Shown: positions 52,286 to 61,402 of the stretch, piece after piece
Position numbering within the stretch: the stretch's first letter is position 1
Layout: each line of letters begins with the position of its first letter
Assembly: GCF_029714325.1 (NCBI RefSeq)
Contig: NZ_CP121666.1
Span: 5,456,001 to 5,520,000, forward strand
Direction: 5' to 3'
Source of the DNA: Bradyrhizobium sp. CB1717
Lineage (GTDB): Bacteria; Pseudomonadota; Alphaproteobacteria; Rhizobiales; Xanthobacteraceae
Length of the DNA: 64,000 bases
Notes under the pieces: model-generated
Databases searched by the model: none
What the model saw: the letters and a program-made list of their open reading frames with translations, nothing else
Told to the model about the DNA's origin: nothing
Program-made: the position numbers and the translations under genes

Positions 52286-53434
52286 ATGGATTTGATTACC
52301 ACCACCGCTGACCTCGCGGCTGCCTGCAGCCGGCTGGCCAAGCACCCCGTCATCACCGTCGATACCGAGTTCCTGCGCGAAACCACCTATTACCCGCTGC
52401 TATGCGTGGTGCAGATGGCCAGCGCCGAGGAAGCCGTGGTCATTGACGCCCTCGCCCCGGGCATCGACCTCAAGCCGTTCTTCGAACTAATGGCCAATGA
52501 GGGCGTGCTGAAGGTCTTCCACGCCGCCCGGCAGGACATCGAGATCATCTGGCATCAGGCCAACATCATCCCGCACCCGGTGTTCGACACCCAGGTCGCC
52601 GCGATGGTGCTCGGCTACGGCGACAGCATCGCCTACGACCAGCTGGTCGAGAAGGTTACCGGCCACCGCCCCGACAAGACCCACCGCTTCACCGACTGGT
52701 CGCGCCGGCCGCTGACCAAGGAGCAGATGCACTACGCGGTCTCCGACGTCACCCATCTGCGCGACGTCTTCGCCGCGCTCGATGCCGACCTCAAGAAGCG
52801 CCGCCGCAGCGAATGGGTCTCGATCGAGATGGAGATCCTGACCTCGCCGCGCACTTACGACTTCCACCCCGAGCGCGCCTGGGAGCGGCTGAAGACGCGC
52901 GTGCGCAAGCCCAAAGACCTCGCCGTCCTGATGGAGGTCGCCGCCTGGCGCGAGCAGGAGGCACAGAGCCGTGACGTGCCGCGCGGCCGCGTGCTGCGCG
53001 ACGAGGCGATCACCGACATCGCCACCCACGCGCCGAACACGCTGGAGAAGCTCGCCCATCTGCGCTCGGTGCCGAAAGGCTTCGAGAAGTCGAAATGGGG
53101 CGCGGACATCGTCGCCGCGGTCGAGCGCGGGCTGGCGCGGGATTTCGCGACGCTGCCGAAGCTGGAAAAGCCGCGCAACAATTCCAACGGCGCGGCCATC
53201 GTCGAGCTTTTGAAGGTGTTGCTGCGCATGACCGCCGAGCGCCATGCGGTGGCGAGCAAGGTGATCGCGACGGTCGACGACCTCGAAGAGATCGCGGCCA
53301 GTGACGAAGCCGATGTGCCCGCCTTGCGCGGCTGGCGCCGCGAGCTGTTCGGCGAGGCCGCACTGAAACTCAAGCGCGGCGAGCTGGCGCTGGCGATCGA
53401 GAAGGGCCGCGTGATCGGGGTTCAGCGGGCGTAG
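52286..53434 (+). CDS. rnd: Ribonuclease D
   Basis: A 382-residue 3'-5' exoribonuclease acting in tRNA maturation. DEDD exonuclease motifs: [10 protein letters not shown] (Asp/Glu), FHAARQDIE (Asp), and [14 protein letters not shown] (Tyr/Asp of the DEDDy type). HRDC domains follow (about residues 200-370). Length is normal for the family. Confidence 0.95.
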   Translation: MDLITTTADLAAACSRLAKHPVITVDTEFLRETTYYPLLCVVQMASAEEAVVIDALAPGIDLKPFFELMANEGVLKVFHAARQDIEIIWHQANIIPHPVFDTQVAAMVLGYGDSIAYDQLVEKVTGHRPDKTHRFTDWSRRPLTKEQMHYAVSDVTHLRDVFAALDADLKKRRRSEWVSIEMEILTSPRTYDFHPERAWERLKTRVRKPKDLAVLMEVAAWREQEAQSRDVPRGRVLRDEAITDIATHAPNTLEKLAHLRSVPKGFEKSKWGADIVAAVERGLARDFATLPKLEKPRNNSNGAAIVELLKVLLRMTAERHAVASKVIATVDDLEEIAASDEADVPALRGWRRELFGEAALKLKRGELALAIEKGRVIGVQRA

Positions 53435-53444
53435 CTTCCCCAAT

Positions 53445-53570
53445 GTCGTCCTGGCGAAAGCCAGGACCCATTACCCCAGGGAGGCGTTTGGCGAAGACTC
53501 GCCGTCCGGTACTTCTACCAACTCCACAGATAGATCACGCGGTATGGGTCCTGGCTTTCGCCAGGACGAC
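53445..53570. repeat. Long inverted repeat with paired GAAA-loop hairpins
   Basis: Arms 53445-53471 and 53544-53570 are perfect 27-bp reverse complements. Each arm itself contains CCTGGCGAAAGCCAGG, a hairpin with a GAAA loop. It fills the gap between rnd and the convergent aminotransferase gene. Confidence 0.9.
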
Positions 53571-53618
53571 ACCGGTGGATGTGGCCGGCTGCTCCGGCCA
53601 CACTGACACACTCGACCC

Positions 53619-55001
53619 TTACGCCGGCGTCAGCTTCGCCACTTCCGCCTTCATGTCGTTCAGCACGCCGGCGATCGCGGTGACCAGATCGTCGATCTGG
53701 GCCTTGGTCGTGATCAGCGGCGGACAGATGGCGATGGCATCCAGCATGTTCCGGGAGATCACGCCGCGCTCCTGCAGCATGCGGCTGGCGATGCCGCCGA
53801 CCGCGCCGGGCGTTGCCGCCGCGGTCTTGCGACCCTTGTCGAGCACGAGCTCGAGCGCTGCGATCATGCCGACGCCGCGGACCTCGCCGACCAGCGGGTG
53901 GCTGGTGAGCTCACGCAGCTTGCCCTGCATGTAGCCGCCGAGCTCGGCGGCATGCGCGACCAGGCCGCGCTCCTCGATGATCTTGAGGTTCTCGAGCGCG
54001 ATCGCCGAGCCGACCGGATGGCCGCCCGCGGTGAAACCGTGGCCGAGCACGCCGATCTTGTTGCTCTCGTCCGCGATCGGCTCGAACATGCGGTCGTTCA
54101 TCATGATCGCCGACAGCGGGAAATAGCTCGAGGTGATCTGCTTGGAGACCACCATCGCGTCGGGCTTGATGCCGTAGGTCTCGCAGCCGAACATCTTGCC
54201 GGTGCGGCCGAAGCCGCAGATCACCTCGTCGGCGACCAGCAGGATGTCGTACTTCTTGAGGACCGCCTGGATCTTGTCCCAATAGGTCGCCGGCGGCACG
54301 ATGACGCCGCCCGCTCCCATCACCGGCTCGCCGAAGAACGCGGCGATCGTGTCCGGGCCTTCCTTCTGGATCAGCGCATCGAGCTCCTCGGCCCGGCGCG
54401 TGGCGAACGCTTCCTCGCTCTCGCCGGGCGCACCGTCCTTGTAGAAGTGCGGCGAGCCCGTGTGCAGGATGTTCGGCAGCGGCAGGTCGAACGAGCGGTG
54501 GTTGTTCGGAAGACCGGTGAGGCTGGCGGACGCGACGGTGACGCCATGATAGGCGCGCAGGCGGCTGATGATCTTTTTGCGCTGGGGCTGGCCGAGCGCA
54601 TTGGAGCGATAAGCGATCAGCTTCAGCACGGTGTCGTTGGCTTCCGAGCCGGAATTGGTGAAGAACACCTTGCTCATCGGCACAGGCGCGAGCGCCACCA
54701 GCTTCTCGGCGAGATCGATCGAGGGTCCGTGCGATTTGGCGGAGAACGTGTGATAGAACGGCAGCGCCTGCATCTGCTTGTGCGCCGCCTCGACCAGACG
54801 CTTCTCGTTGAAGCCGAGCCCGACGCTCCACAGGCCCGCCATCGCCTCGAAATAGCGCTTGCCCGCCGCATCGAACACGTAAGGCCCCTCGCCGCGCTCG
54901 ATCACCAGGGGACCGGCCTGCTGATGGGTGCGCGCGTTGGTGTAGGGATGGAGCTGGTAGGCTACATCCCGGGCCTCTTGCGAATTGGGCAGCATGGACA
55001 T
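53619..55001 (-). CDS. Class III omega-aminotransferase
   Basis: A 460-residue PLP aminotransferase. PLP-site elements are FFTNSGSEANDTVLK, LLVADEVICGFGRTG (Asp258) and DAMVVSKQITSSYFPLSA (Lys287). The overall pattern matches beta-alanine/omega-amino acid to pyruvate aminotransferases. The N-terminus LHPYTNARTHQQAGPLVI and the TFSAKSHGPSI loop are typical of that group. The substrate is not certain. Confidence 0.92.
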   Translation of the reverse strand: MSMLPNSQEARDVAYQLHPYTNARTHQQAGPLVIERGEGPYVFDAAGKRYFEAMAGLWSVGLGFNEKRLVEAAHKQMQALPFYHTFSAKSHGPSIDLAEKLVALAPVPMSKVFFTNSGSEANDTVLKLIAYRSNALGQPQRKKIISRLRAYHGVTVASASLTGLPNNHRSFDLPLPNILHTGSPHFYKDGAPGESEEAFATRRAEELDALIQKEGPDTIAAFFGEPVMGAGGVIVPPATYWDKIQAVLKKYDILLVADEVICGFGRTGKMFGCETYGIKPDAMVVSKQITSSYFPLSAIMMNDRMFEPIADESNKIGVLGHGFTAGGHPVGSAIALENLKIIEERGLVAHAAELGGYMQGKLRELTSHPLVGEVRGVGMIAALELVLDKGRKTAAATPGAVGGIASRMLQERGVISRNMLDAIAICPPLITTKAQIDDLVTAIAGVLNDMKAEVAKLTPA

Positions 55002-55174
55002 TTGCGAAATCCTTCGAATAGTCGCGTCGCCGGGCGCGGCCAGCTTCGTCTCGTGATGATCGAATTACTTGGCTATTGCGACGAGGCAAAACTTGCAACG
55101 CCAATTCGTCGGCAGCAAGCGCTCAGCAGCGTTGCACAAAGCCGCACACAAGTAGCTTGCAGATTTGGCAGTTC

Positions 55175-55342
55175 TCAGGCCGCGCTGTCGTCATCGCCAT
55201 CGTCTTCGGCGGCAGCCTCCCTCACCTCGACGAGCGCCATCGAAAGCAGATAGACCGTCGTGGGCAAGCCGATGCGGCGCGCCCTCTCGGCTGCGCGCGA
55301 CAGCTCGCTCGCCAGCTCCTTGAGCTCTTCTCCCCGTGACAA
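55175..55342 (-). CDS. Small conserved protein, 55 residues
   Basis: A TTG-started frame (55342) encoding MSRGEELKELASELSRAAER, then RIGLPTTVYLLSMALVEV and a strongly acidic tail ending DDGDDDSAA. A G-rich upstream stretch could serve as ribosome site. The helical-acidic build with a conserved LPTTVYLL segment looks like a real small protein, and I recognise the type from Bradyrhizobium. Function unknown. Confidence 0.65.
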   Translation of the reverse strand: MSRGEELKELASELSRAAERARRIGLPTTVYLLSMALVEVREAAAEDDGDDDSAA

Positions 55343-55372
55343 TGTCCCACCCCACCCGCCGACCGCGGCCGC

Positions 55373-55936
55373 CTACACCGCAACGGCGCCGCTGGTTTTG
55401 ATCAGTTCGGCGCTGGACTGGATTGTAGCAAAATTTCCGACAACATTCACCACCGCCTGCTTATAGGCGGCGGCATCGCCCATGCCCGGCTGCCGGCAGG
55501 CCACGGCGTCGGCTGCCACCTGGTAGCGATGGCTGCGGTGAAACCCGTCGACGGCGGTGGCCAGGATGGTTTCGTCCAGCGAGAAGCCGATCAGCACGCA
55601 GCGGGCATTGCGGATATTGGACATGTAGTCCACAAACCGCGACGAGCTGTAGGCCGAGGGGAGCGGATGCTCGAACGTCATCTCGCCCGGCCGCGGCTTC
55701 GCCTCGGCGATCCAATCGGTCAGCCTCGATGCCGGATTGAACCAGGCGGCCTGGGCAATGCGCTTCAGATGCATCACGGGCCAGAGCTTGTCGCGCCATA
55801 GCGCCAGGAGTTCCAGGCAGCGCATGGTGGCCACCTCGCCGTCGAGGATGACGTGGCGCCGCCCGGGGGTCAGATATTCGACCTGGAGATCCGCACAGAT
55901 CAGGATCGGCGGGTCGTCGGTGATGGAAGCCAGCAT
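55373..55936 (-). CDS. Isochorismatase-like protein lacking the catalytic cysteine
   Basis: 187 residues of the isochorismatase/cysteine hydrolase fold: ILICADLQVEYL with the catalytic Asp16, and VLIGFSLDETILATAVDGF where the nucleophile Cys should stand. There the residue is Thr123 (compare GxATDxCVxATA). The lysine of the triad is not evident either. It is therefore probably not a normal hydrolase. It is the third gene of a minus-strand group with two GNAT-like genes, 25 bp downstream of the second. Confidence 0.75.
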   Translation of the reverse strand: MLASITDDPPILICADLQVEYLTPGRRHVILDGEVATMRCLELLALWRDKLWPVMHLKRIAQAAWFNPASRLTDWIAEAKPRPGEMTFEHPLPSAYSSSRFVDYMSNIRNARCVLIGFSLDETILATAVDGFHRSHRYQVAADAVACRQPGMGDAAAYKQAVVNVVGNFATIQSSAELIKTSGAVAV

Positions 55937-55961
55937 TGTCTTGCGTTTGGCTGCACCAGTT

Positions 55962-56582
55962 TCAGCGATCGGCGAGTGCGAGGTCTCGCAGCGGCGAGGT
56001 CACCGCCCGCCCCGCCGAGGCGTCGAGCACGCCCGGCCGGTCCCAATCGCCCTCGGGACGGATAATCACGTAAGGATCGCTGTCCAGCGTGATGGCGTCC
56101 GGCCCGGGCTCGATCTCGAGCAGCATCTCCGTGTAGGAGAAATCCGAGAAGGTGATCTTGCGGTTGTGGCCGAGCGGCTTGGCGCCGAAATGGGCCCAGA
56201 AATCGACCAGCCGGTCCTGCGCCTGGCCGTAGATCTTGCGAAAGCCCTTGCGCTTCACATAGTCGACGCTCGCCTGCACCAGCTTGAAGGAGACGCGCGA
56301 GCGCCGGTATTGGTGCCGCACCGCGAGCCGCTCGACCTTGGCGAAATCGCCGAAGAAGCGCACCCGCAGGCAACCCGCGGGCTCGTTGCCGACATAGCCG
56401 ATGAAATGCGCGGCGACCATGTCGTTGCCGTCGAACTCCTCCTCGAACGGACAATCCTGCTCGGCAAGATAGACCGCCGAGCGGATGGCGGTGACCAGCA
56501 TGAGATCGCCGGGATCGCGCGCGAGGCGGATGGTGATGGCGCGAGAGTCGGGCTTGGCGAGAGGAATCCTAGTGCCGTGCAT
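55962..56582 (-). CDS. GNAT-like acyltransferase
   Basis: About 206 residues from the ATG at 56582 with AAGGAG 8 nt upstream; a TTG two codons before is possible. The core reads AVYLAEQDCPFEEEFDGNDMVAAHFIGYVGNEPAGCLRVRFF then VERLAVRHQYRRSRVSFKLVQ, a layout shared with GNAT and autoinducer-synthase-like proteins. The substrate is unknown. It overlaps the upstream gene's stop by 14 bp, so expression is coupled. Confidence 0.75.
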   Translation of the reverse strand: MHGTRIPLAKPDSRAITIRLARDPGDLMLVTAIRSAVYLAEQDCPFEEEFDGNDMVAAHFIGYVGNEPAGCLRVRFFGDFAKVERLAVRHQYRRSRVSFKLVQASVDYVKRKGFRKIYGQAQDRLVDFWAHFGAKPLGHNRKITFSDFSYTEMLLEIEPGPDAITLDSDPYVIIRPEGDWDRPGVLDASAGRAVTSPLRDLALADR

Positions 56583-57180
56583 CTGCAAAACTCCTTGCTT
56601 GGACGATCGCGCCCGGCATGTGCATCGGCTGCCGATGCCAGGGGCGTTCGTAGCACCACAGGTCGGGTTGGAAGCTCGGGACCGGCTCGAATCCGGTCGC
56701 TTTCATGATGTCGCGTCCGGCCACGGTTGACGGCTGCGCATAGCAATCCGCGCCGCGAAATCTTAGCTGTCGCAGATGAGCCGCAGCCTTGCCGAGACCC
56801 GCGATGCCGCGCCCCGTCGCGGCGATCGCCCAGATATAGATCGCAGCAACGTCTTCCCGCGCGGAAGCGAGATAGTGCGTCTCGGGCGCGGTGAGGCAGA
56901 TCTCGTCGAGCAGCAGCGCATCGTGTCCGCGGTCGTTGAGAAACAGGAAGGCCATGCCGCCGAGCAGACGGCCCTTCCGGCTGAATGTCAGGATGCTCTG
57001 GGGATCAAACGTGTAATATTTCGCAAGCTCCGCGGTCCCGATCTGCACGCCCGGCACCAGCCGGTGCGCCATCTCCGAAAGCGCCGCAATTTCGGAAAAT
57101 TGCGCGCAGCGGACGTCGACCTCGGGACTGAGCGGCAGCGCGTCGAAATCATGCCTTGCGGCAAACGAGCCCCTTTCCAT
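56569..57180 (-). CDS. GNAT-fold-like hypothetical protein
   Basis: 203 residues. The central LLGGMAFLFLNDRGHDALLLDEICLTAPET looks like the GNAT beta-sheet, and GRGIAGLGKAAAHLRQLRFRGADCYAQPSTVAGRDIMKATGFEPV resembles motifs A and B. The assignment is by pattern only. It is the first gene of the trio and is divergent from the LysR gene at 57285, which may control it. Confidence 0.6.
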   Translation of the reverse strand: MERGSFAARHDFDALPLSPEVDVRCAQFSEIAALSEMAHRLVPGVQIGTAELAKYYTFDPQSILTFSRKGRLLGGMAFLFLNDRGHDALLLDEICLTAPETHYLASAREDVAAIYIWAIAATGRGIAGLGKAAAHLRQLRFRGADCYAQPSTVAGRDIMKATGFEPVPSFQPDLWCYERPWHRQPMHMPGAIVQARSFADARH

Positions 57181-57275
57181 ACCCAGATCGTCCCTCTATC
57201 GTTTGCGGCTTTCATGCCCCGCTACGACGAGCTTAGCGGTTGGGGATCAGGAGTATGCAGCAGTTATTGCACCGG

Positions 57276-57297
57276 GGTGCTGCGATGATGCAGCACC
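57276..57297. promoter_or_regulatory. Inverted repeat over the LysR start region
   Basis: GGTGCTGC-GATGAT-GCAGCACC is a perfect 8-bp palindrome with a 6-bp spacer, lying across the ATG codons at 57285/57288. A partial copy (GCAGCA with GCACC/GGTGC) lies just upstream. It is a candidate autoregulatory operator shared with the divergent operon. Confidence 0.5.
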
Positions 57298-58295
57298 GTG
57301 AAGAAGCCCTGGGCGCGTCCTGGGATGATTTGAAGCTGTTTTTAGCGTGCGCAAAATATAAAAGTTTCCGCAACGCCGCCGAGGAGCTCGGTCTCACCTC
57401 CACGACGCTGATGCGCCGGATCGATCGGCTCGAAGAGAGCATCGGCTGCAAGCTGTTCCTGCGCGACCAGAGCGGGCTCACGCTCAGCGACGAAGGCACC
57501 GCGATGATTGCCGACGTCGCGCACATGGAGCGTCACGCCTTCAACGTCTTCCGCCGCGCCTCGCGCTCGTCGAACGATACGACAGGCACCGTGCGCGTCG
57601 CGGTGACGGAAGGTCCCGGCAATTTCTGGATCCTGCCGCGCCTGATCGATTTCCAGAAGACCTATCGCAAGATCACCGTCGACCTGCGCTGTGCCATGGA
57701 GCAGGCCGACGTCGCGCGGCTCGAATCCGATATCGCGATCCAGCTCGAGCCGCCGACCAATCCCGATCTGATCGTCGCCAAGCTCGGCCGCCTGCACATC
57801 TATCCCTTCGTCTCCAGGGAGTACGAGAAGCTTTACGGCCTGCCGGCAACGCTAGCCGATCTGCAGGACCATCGCATCATCAAGCAGAGCGCGCCGCAGG
57901 TCGACGATGGCGCCTACGCCCGCGTGCTCGGGCTGAAATCGCTCGAGGGCATCGTCGGCATCAAGACCAATTCGTCGGTCGGCGTACTCTATGCGGTGGA
58001 GCGCGGCGCCGGCATCGGCTTCCTGCCGACCGTGTCGATCGCGCTCGGCGCGCCGCTCGTTGCGGTCGATCTTGGCGTCAGCCACCACGCCGATCTCTGG
58101 CTCACCTATCACAGGGAGTTTCGCGCCTCCGAGCGCCACAAGATCGTGGTCGACTGGCTGAAGAAGATCTTCGATCCCAGGACCTATCCCTGCTTCCGCG
58201 ACGAGTTCATCCATCCGGACGCGCTGGTGCCGATGATGACGGCCGCGCGCGAGGGGTTTGGATTGACCGGCTACGTCGCGGCAACGCCGACCTGA
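57285..58295 (+). CDS. LysR family transcriptional regulator
   Basis: About 336 residues if the start is the ATG at 57285; an ATG at 57255 and a TTG at 57240 are alternatives. The helix-turn-helix reads LKLFLACAKYKSFRNAAEELGLTSTTLMRRIDRLEESIGCKLFLRD, followed by the effector domain (TGTVRVAVTEGPGNFWILPRLIDF). It is longer at the C-terminus than typical LysR proteins. It is divergent from the isochorismatase/GNAT trio. Confidence 0.88.
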   Translation: MMQHREEALGASWDDLKLFLACAKYKSFRNAAEELGLTSTTLMRRIDRLEESIGCKLFLRDQSGLTLSDEGTAMIADVAHMERHAFNVFRRASRSSNDTTGTVRVAVTEGPGNFWILPRLIDFQKTYRKITVDLRCAMEQADVARLESDIAIQLEPPTNPDLIVAKLGRLHIYPFVSREYEKLYGLPATLADLQDHRIIKQSAPQVDDGAYARVLGLKSLEGIVGIKTNSSVGVLYAVERGAGIGFLPTVSIALGAPLVAVDLGVSHHADLWLTYHREFRASERHKIVVDWLKKIFDPRTYPCFRDEFIHPDALVPMMTAAREGFGLTGYVAATPT

Positions 58296-58463
58296 GCCCG
58301 CAGGGACCAATCCTTACGCTCGCCGCGCAAAGGGTTACCTTAAACCTGGACGGGATTTTCTCAATACCTAGTCGCAAACAACCCTTGCAACACGCCAAAA
58401 TTGTAAACTAGTCTAACGGCATTGATGCCCGACGCTATGTCATAATTTGATAAGAGATCGGCC

Positions 58464-59576
58464 GTGAATGCAAGGCAAGTCGTCTTTCCCCACCTCAGCC
58501 AATTCGAGACCGCCTATCGGATCAGATTTGACGAGCCAGCACCAAAAAGCGAAGAACTTCAAACCTATCTTCGATATTTGCTGTTCGTATTCGATCAGAT
58601 CATAATTGCTCCCGGATACACCCTTTCCGTCATTATCGACCCGTCATTGCGGGATTTCCTACGCTCCCCCTTTGTCCAAGCCCTCGTGCGGGAGAAAAAG
58701 GTCATTACCTACGACGACGGCCCATCGTTCCCACAGGAATATCTGCGTTTTCTAGCTGAGCTCGATATCAAGACGGCCCCAAACGGCGAGCTATTCGACC
58801 TCTATATTCACGCGGAAAAGCAGAGCCGAAAGATCGATGAGCGAAGAACGAGCGTCTCCGAGACGCTCAACTCTACCCTCGGCCAGCTACGACGGCGCGC
58901 TGACGCTGGTCACGCCGCTAACGCAATAGAGTACGCCAGCCAATTTACCGGTACGATTGAGACAGAGGCTCTGGTCGTAGATACAAAGAAAGAACTTTTC
59001 CCAAAGCCAGACACGGTATTCAAATTCCTCTGGCGACCCTACCTGACTTACAGCTTTTCGGGAGGTTTACACTCGTATCCGACTACGGCTGCGTTAGCCG
59101 TTCTTGGACATCGAAACATCTACGGCTCCAACTATCATCATAAGTTTCATCCAAGTCTTATCCGCGCGGTGATAGCGCCCTTCTGTAGTCCTTCTGTGCT
59201 CCGGAAGCTCGACCACTGCTCCCCAGAGTTTGCAATCGAAGCGCAGGCTCAACTGCGGGAGGGCAAGCGTTTAAGGGCGTACCTTCGAGCGCTCGATCGG
59301 GCCACACAAGACGACACGCACACCTACGAGAGCATTTTGGCTGCAGAACGCGACGCAACTCGCAAGCTGAATGAAAGATCTTCGGTCCCTCAGCAAACCC
59401 TACTTGGCGCTGTGGGACCCGTAGCGAACTTGGCTACGGGAATGCCCCTAAGTCCCATTACGACAGTATTGTCCGCCGCACTAAAGCACTACAACGCGAA
59501 TGGTCGATTGCTGCAACGGTTGGTGGCAGGTTCTCTTGGCGATTTCGCAAGATGGATAGAAGAGAAGCTAAGTTGA
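58464..59576 (+). CDS. Unknown protein of a low-GC two-gene cassette
   Basis: 370 residues from a GTG (AAGAG upstream). No family is recognised. The N-terminal half (LSQFETAYRIRFDEP, YLRYLLFVFDQIIIAPGYTLS) is hydrophobic but without a clear transmembrane run; the middle is charged and helical, and the C-terminal part has a GAVGPVANLATGMPLSPI stretch. Codon and base composition are much more AT-rich than the neighbours, pointing to transfer. The next gene's P-loop ATPase overlaps its end, so the two proteins probably act together. Confidence 0.75.
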   Translation: MNARQVVFPHLSQFETAYRIRFDEPAPKSEELQTYLRYLLFVFDQIIIAPGYTLSVIIDPSLRDFLRSPFVQALVREKKVITYDDGPSFPQEYLRFLAELDIKTAPNGELFDLYIHAEKQSRKIDERRTSVSETLNSTLGQLRRRADAGHAANAIEYASQFTGTIETEALVVDTKKELFPKPDTVFKFLWRPYLTYSFSGGLHSYPTTAALAVLGHRNIYGSNYHHKFHPSLIRAVIAPFCSPSVLRKLDHCSPEFAIEAQAQLREGKRLRAYLRALDRATQDDTHTYESILAAERDATRKLNERSSVPQQTLLGAVGPVANLATGMPLSPITTVLSAALKHYNANGRLLQRLVAGSLGDFARWIEEKLS

Positions 59577-60148
59577 AGACCTCATATTCCATCGCATTCT
59601 CGGGTGCTCCACTGGCGGGCAAGACTACGCTGGCATTTTCGCTAGCAGGATATCTTAGGCGCCAAGGCATCCCTGCTGGCCTTGTACCGGAGGCAGTTAG
59701 AAGCAGCCTGTATTTTACCGCGGGGAATCTGTGCAACGCGCTAAATATGGAGGTGCTAGCCCTCCAAATTTTGGCTGAGACGAGAGAACGCAACTACAAT
59801 GAGGTCGTCATTCTCGATCGATGCGCATACGACTTGATCGCCTATTTCCGTCTGAGGAATGCAGCAGACGATCCATGGCCAATCGACAGATCAGCTGTCG
59901 AACAATTCCTCCATGCACACTCAAGAATCTACGACATCGTTTTCCTTTGCAAATTTCCGTATCAACTTGCACACGACAAATTTCGAGCGATTGAGAACCT
60001 TAGCTCACAGTTGATCGCCGACGAAATTGAAGAAGTGCTGAAACGCTCTGGCCGAAAGTATTTCATTGTACCTCGAGAGAACGCTTTTGAATTTGTCATC
60101 CAAACATTGACTGAGCTCGGCCTTCCTCTCCCAACACAGATAAAATGA
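59552..60148 (+). CDS. AAA_28-type P-loop NTPase/kinase-like protein
   Basis: 198 residues. Walker A is GAPLAGKTT (Gly18 to Thr26), and VVILDRCAYDLIAY provides the downstream Asp-Arg motif (D88, R89) seen in AAA_28/NadR-like and nucleoside kinases. VPEAVRSSLYF resembles the family's VVPEYAR element. It overlaps the upstream gene by 25 bp if started at the ATG, or by 4 bp (TTGA) if started at TTG 59573, which has better ribosome-site spacing. Low GC like its partner. The substrate is unknown. Confidence 0.82.
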   Translation: MDRREAKLKTSYSIAFSGAPLAGKTTLAFSLAGYLRRQGIPAGLVPEAVRSSLYFTAGNLCNALNMEVLALQILAETRERNYNEVVILDRCAYDLIAYFRLRNAADDPWPIDRSAVEQFLHAHSRIYDIVFLCKFPYQLAHDKFRAIENLSSQLIADEIEEVLKRSGRKYFIVPRENAFEFVIQTLTELGLPLPTQIK

Positions 60149-60214
60149 GAATGCACAGACGACCCACAACCGGTTGCGTTTGTCTCTCTGAACAACGAAT
60201 CGCTGCTCTCGCGC

Positions 60215-61402
60215 TCACCATCTGTATTCGAATCCGACCGTGCCCTGGTGCGAGGTGAGCTCGTTGCGGAACTTGCCATCGTAGTTGACGTAGAGCCGCG
60301 CGGTGTTGGTCAGGCTGAGCGAGGCCGAGCCACCCGCATCCATGCCGTAACGGCTCTCGCCGATGCCGGGAACGACGATGCTCTGGGTGCCGAGGCTGAC
60401 CTGCACCGATCCCAGGTTCTGGTAGAAATTGTCGACGAACTTGCCGTAAGCCGACAGGTCCAGGATCTTCTGGTCGAAGATGAAATAGCGCCCGACCTCC
60501 GCCCCGATCATCACGCGTGCGCGCGAGAGCGCAGTCGAGCCCACATTGAGCGGATCGAGTCCGCCGGCCTCCTGGAACGCCGCGCTGGTGGCGCGGACAT
60601 ATTCGAGCGCACCCTTGGGCACGATCCGCATCTGATCCTTGGTCCAAAAGTAACTGACTTCGGTCAGCGCGCCGTCGACGGCAGCGCGATAGCCGGCGGT
60701 CGCGAAACCAAATCCAGTATCCCGGCTGGAACGGACCTTGCCGAACCCATGAACCACCGCGAAGGCCCAGGTCCACGGGCCCTTGTCGACCGAGCCGTTG
60801 AAGCCGAGCTGGGTCAGATCGAGCGTTGCCGACTGCAGCGCGAGCGGCACGTCGATGTCGGTGTGGCTCTGGTCGATCGAGAAGCCGATGTTGACACCGG
60901 GTGCGAGGCGCGCGCCGAAGCCGGCGACGCCGCCAAAGGTCTTGCGCTTGTCGCCAACGAAGTCGCCCTGCGCGTCGGTGCGGACCGATATGCCGTAGCC
61001 CTCGAACCAGGTGCGGTAGCGCGGATCTTCCGTGGCCGCGGACGCGCCGCCGCCGCCGGGATTGGTCCGGAACGACCGGTCGAAACCATTGGAAGCCTGG
61101 TTGCCCAGCCGCTCCAGAAATCCCGAGCCGAAATTGAGCATGCTGTTGCCGGCCGACTGATCGTAGTTCGTCGAGGTGGGCATCGGGACCGGGGTCGGCG
61201 ACGGCGTGGGCGTCGGGGTCGGAGTGGGTGTCGGACTTTGCGCGAGGACTGGGGCCGCTGCCGAGATCGTCACGACCAGCGCAAGCGCCATAACTGCAAA
61301 GGTCTTGGCTGCGAGGATCCTGGCGACCGCTGCCGCGATCCGGCGGACGCGGTCCAGCCCGATCGTCTGCCGTATTCCTGTGGGCTGCGAGGTGCAGCGC
61401 AT
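60215..61402 (-). CDS. Autotransporter-type outer-membrane beta-barrel protein
   Basis: About 395 residues from the ATG at 61402; an ATG at 61447 is in frame. A signal segment ends PVLAQ, followed by a Thr-Pro repeat linker (SPTPTPTPTPTPSPTP). The autotransporter-like barrel then starts WFEGYGISVRTDAQGDFVG and continues with alternating strands. It ends in GFEYRW, an aromatic C-terminus suited to BAM recognition. There is no passenger domain, so it acts as a stand-alone barrel. Confidence 0.85.
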   Translation of the reverse strand: MRCTSQPTGIRQTIGLDRVRRIAAAVARILAAKTFAVMALALVVTISAAAPVLAQSPTPTPTPTPTPSPTPVPMPTSTNYDQSAGNSMLNFGSGFLERLGNQASNGFDRSFRTNPGGGGASAATEDPRYRTWFEGYGISVRTDAQGDFVGDKRKTFGGVAGFGARLAPGVNIGFSIDQSHTDIDVPLALQSATLDLTQLGFNGSVDKGPWTWAFAVVHGFGKVRSSRDTGFGFATAGYRAAVDGALTEVSYFWTKDQMRIVPKGALEYVRATSAAFQEAGGLDPLNVGSTALSRARVMIGAEVGRYFIFDQKILDLSAYGKFVDNFYQNLGSVQVSLGTQSIVVPGIGESRYGMDAGGSASLSLTNTARLYVNYDGKFRNELTSHQGTVGFEYRW

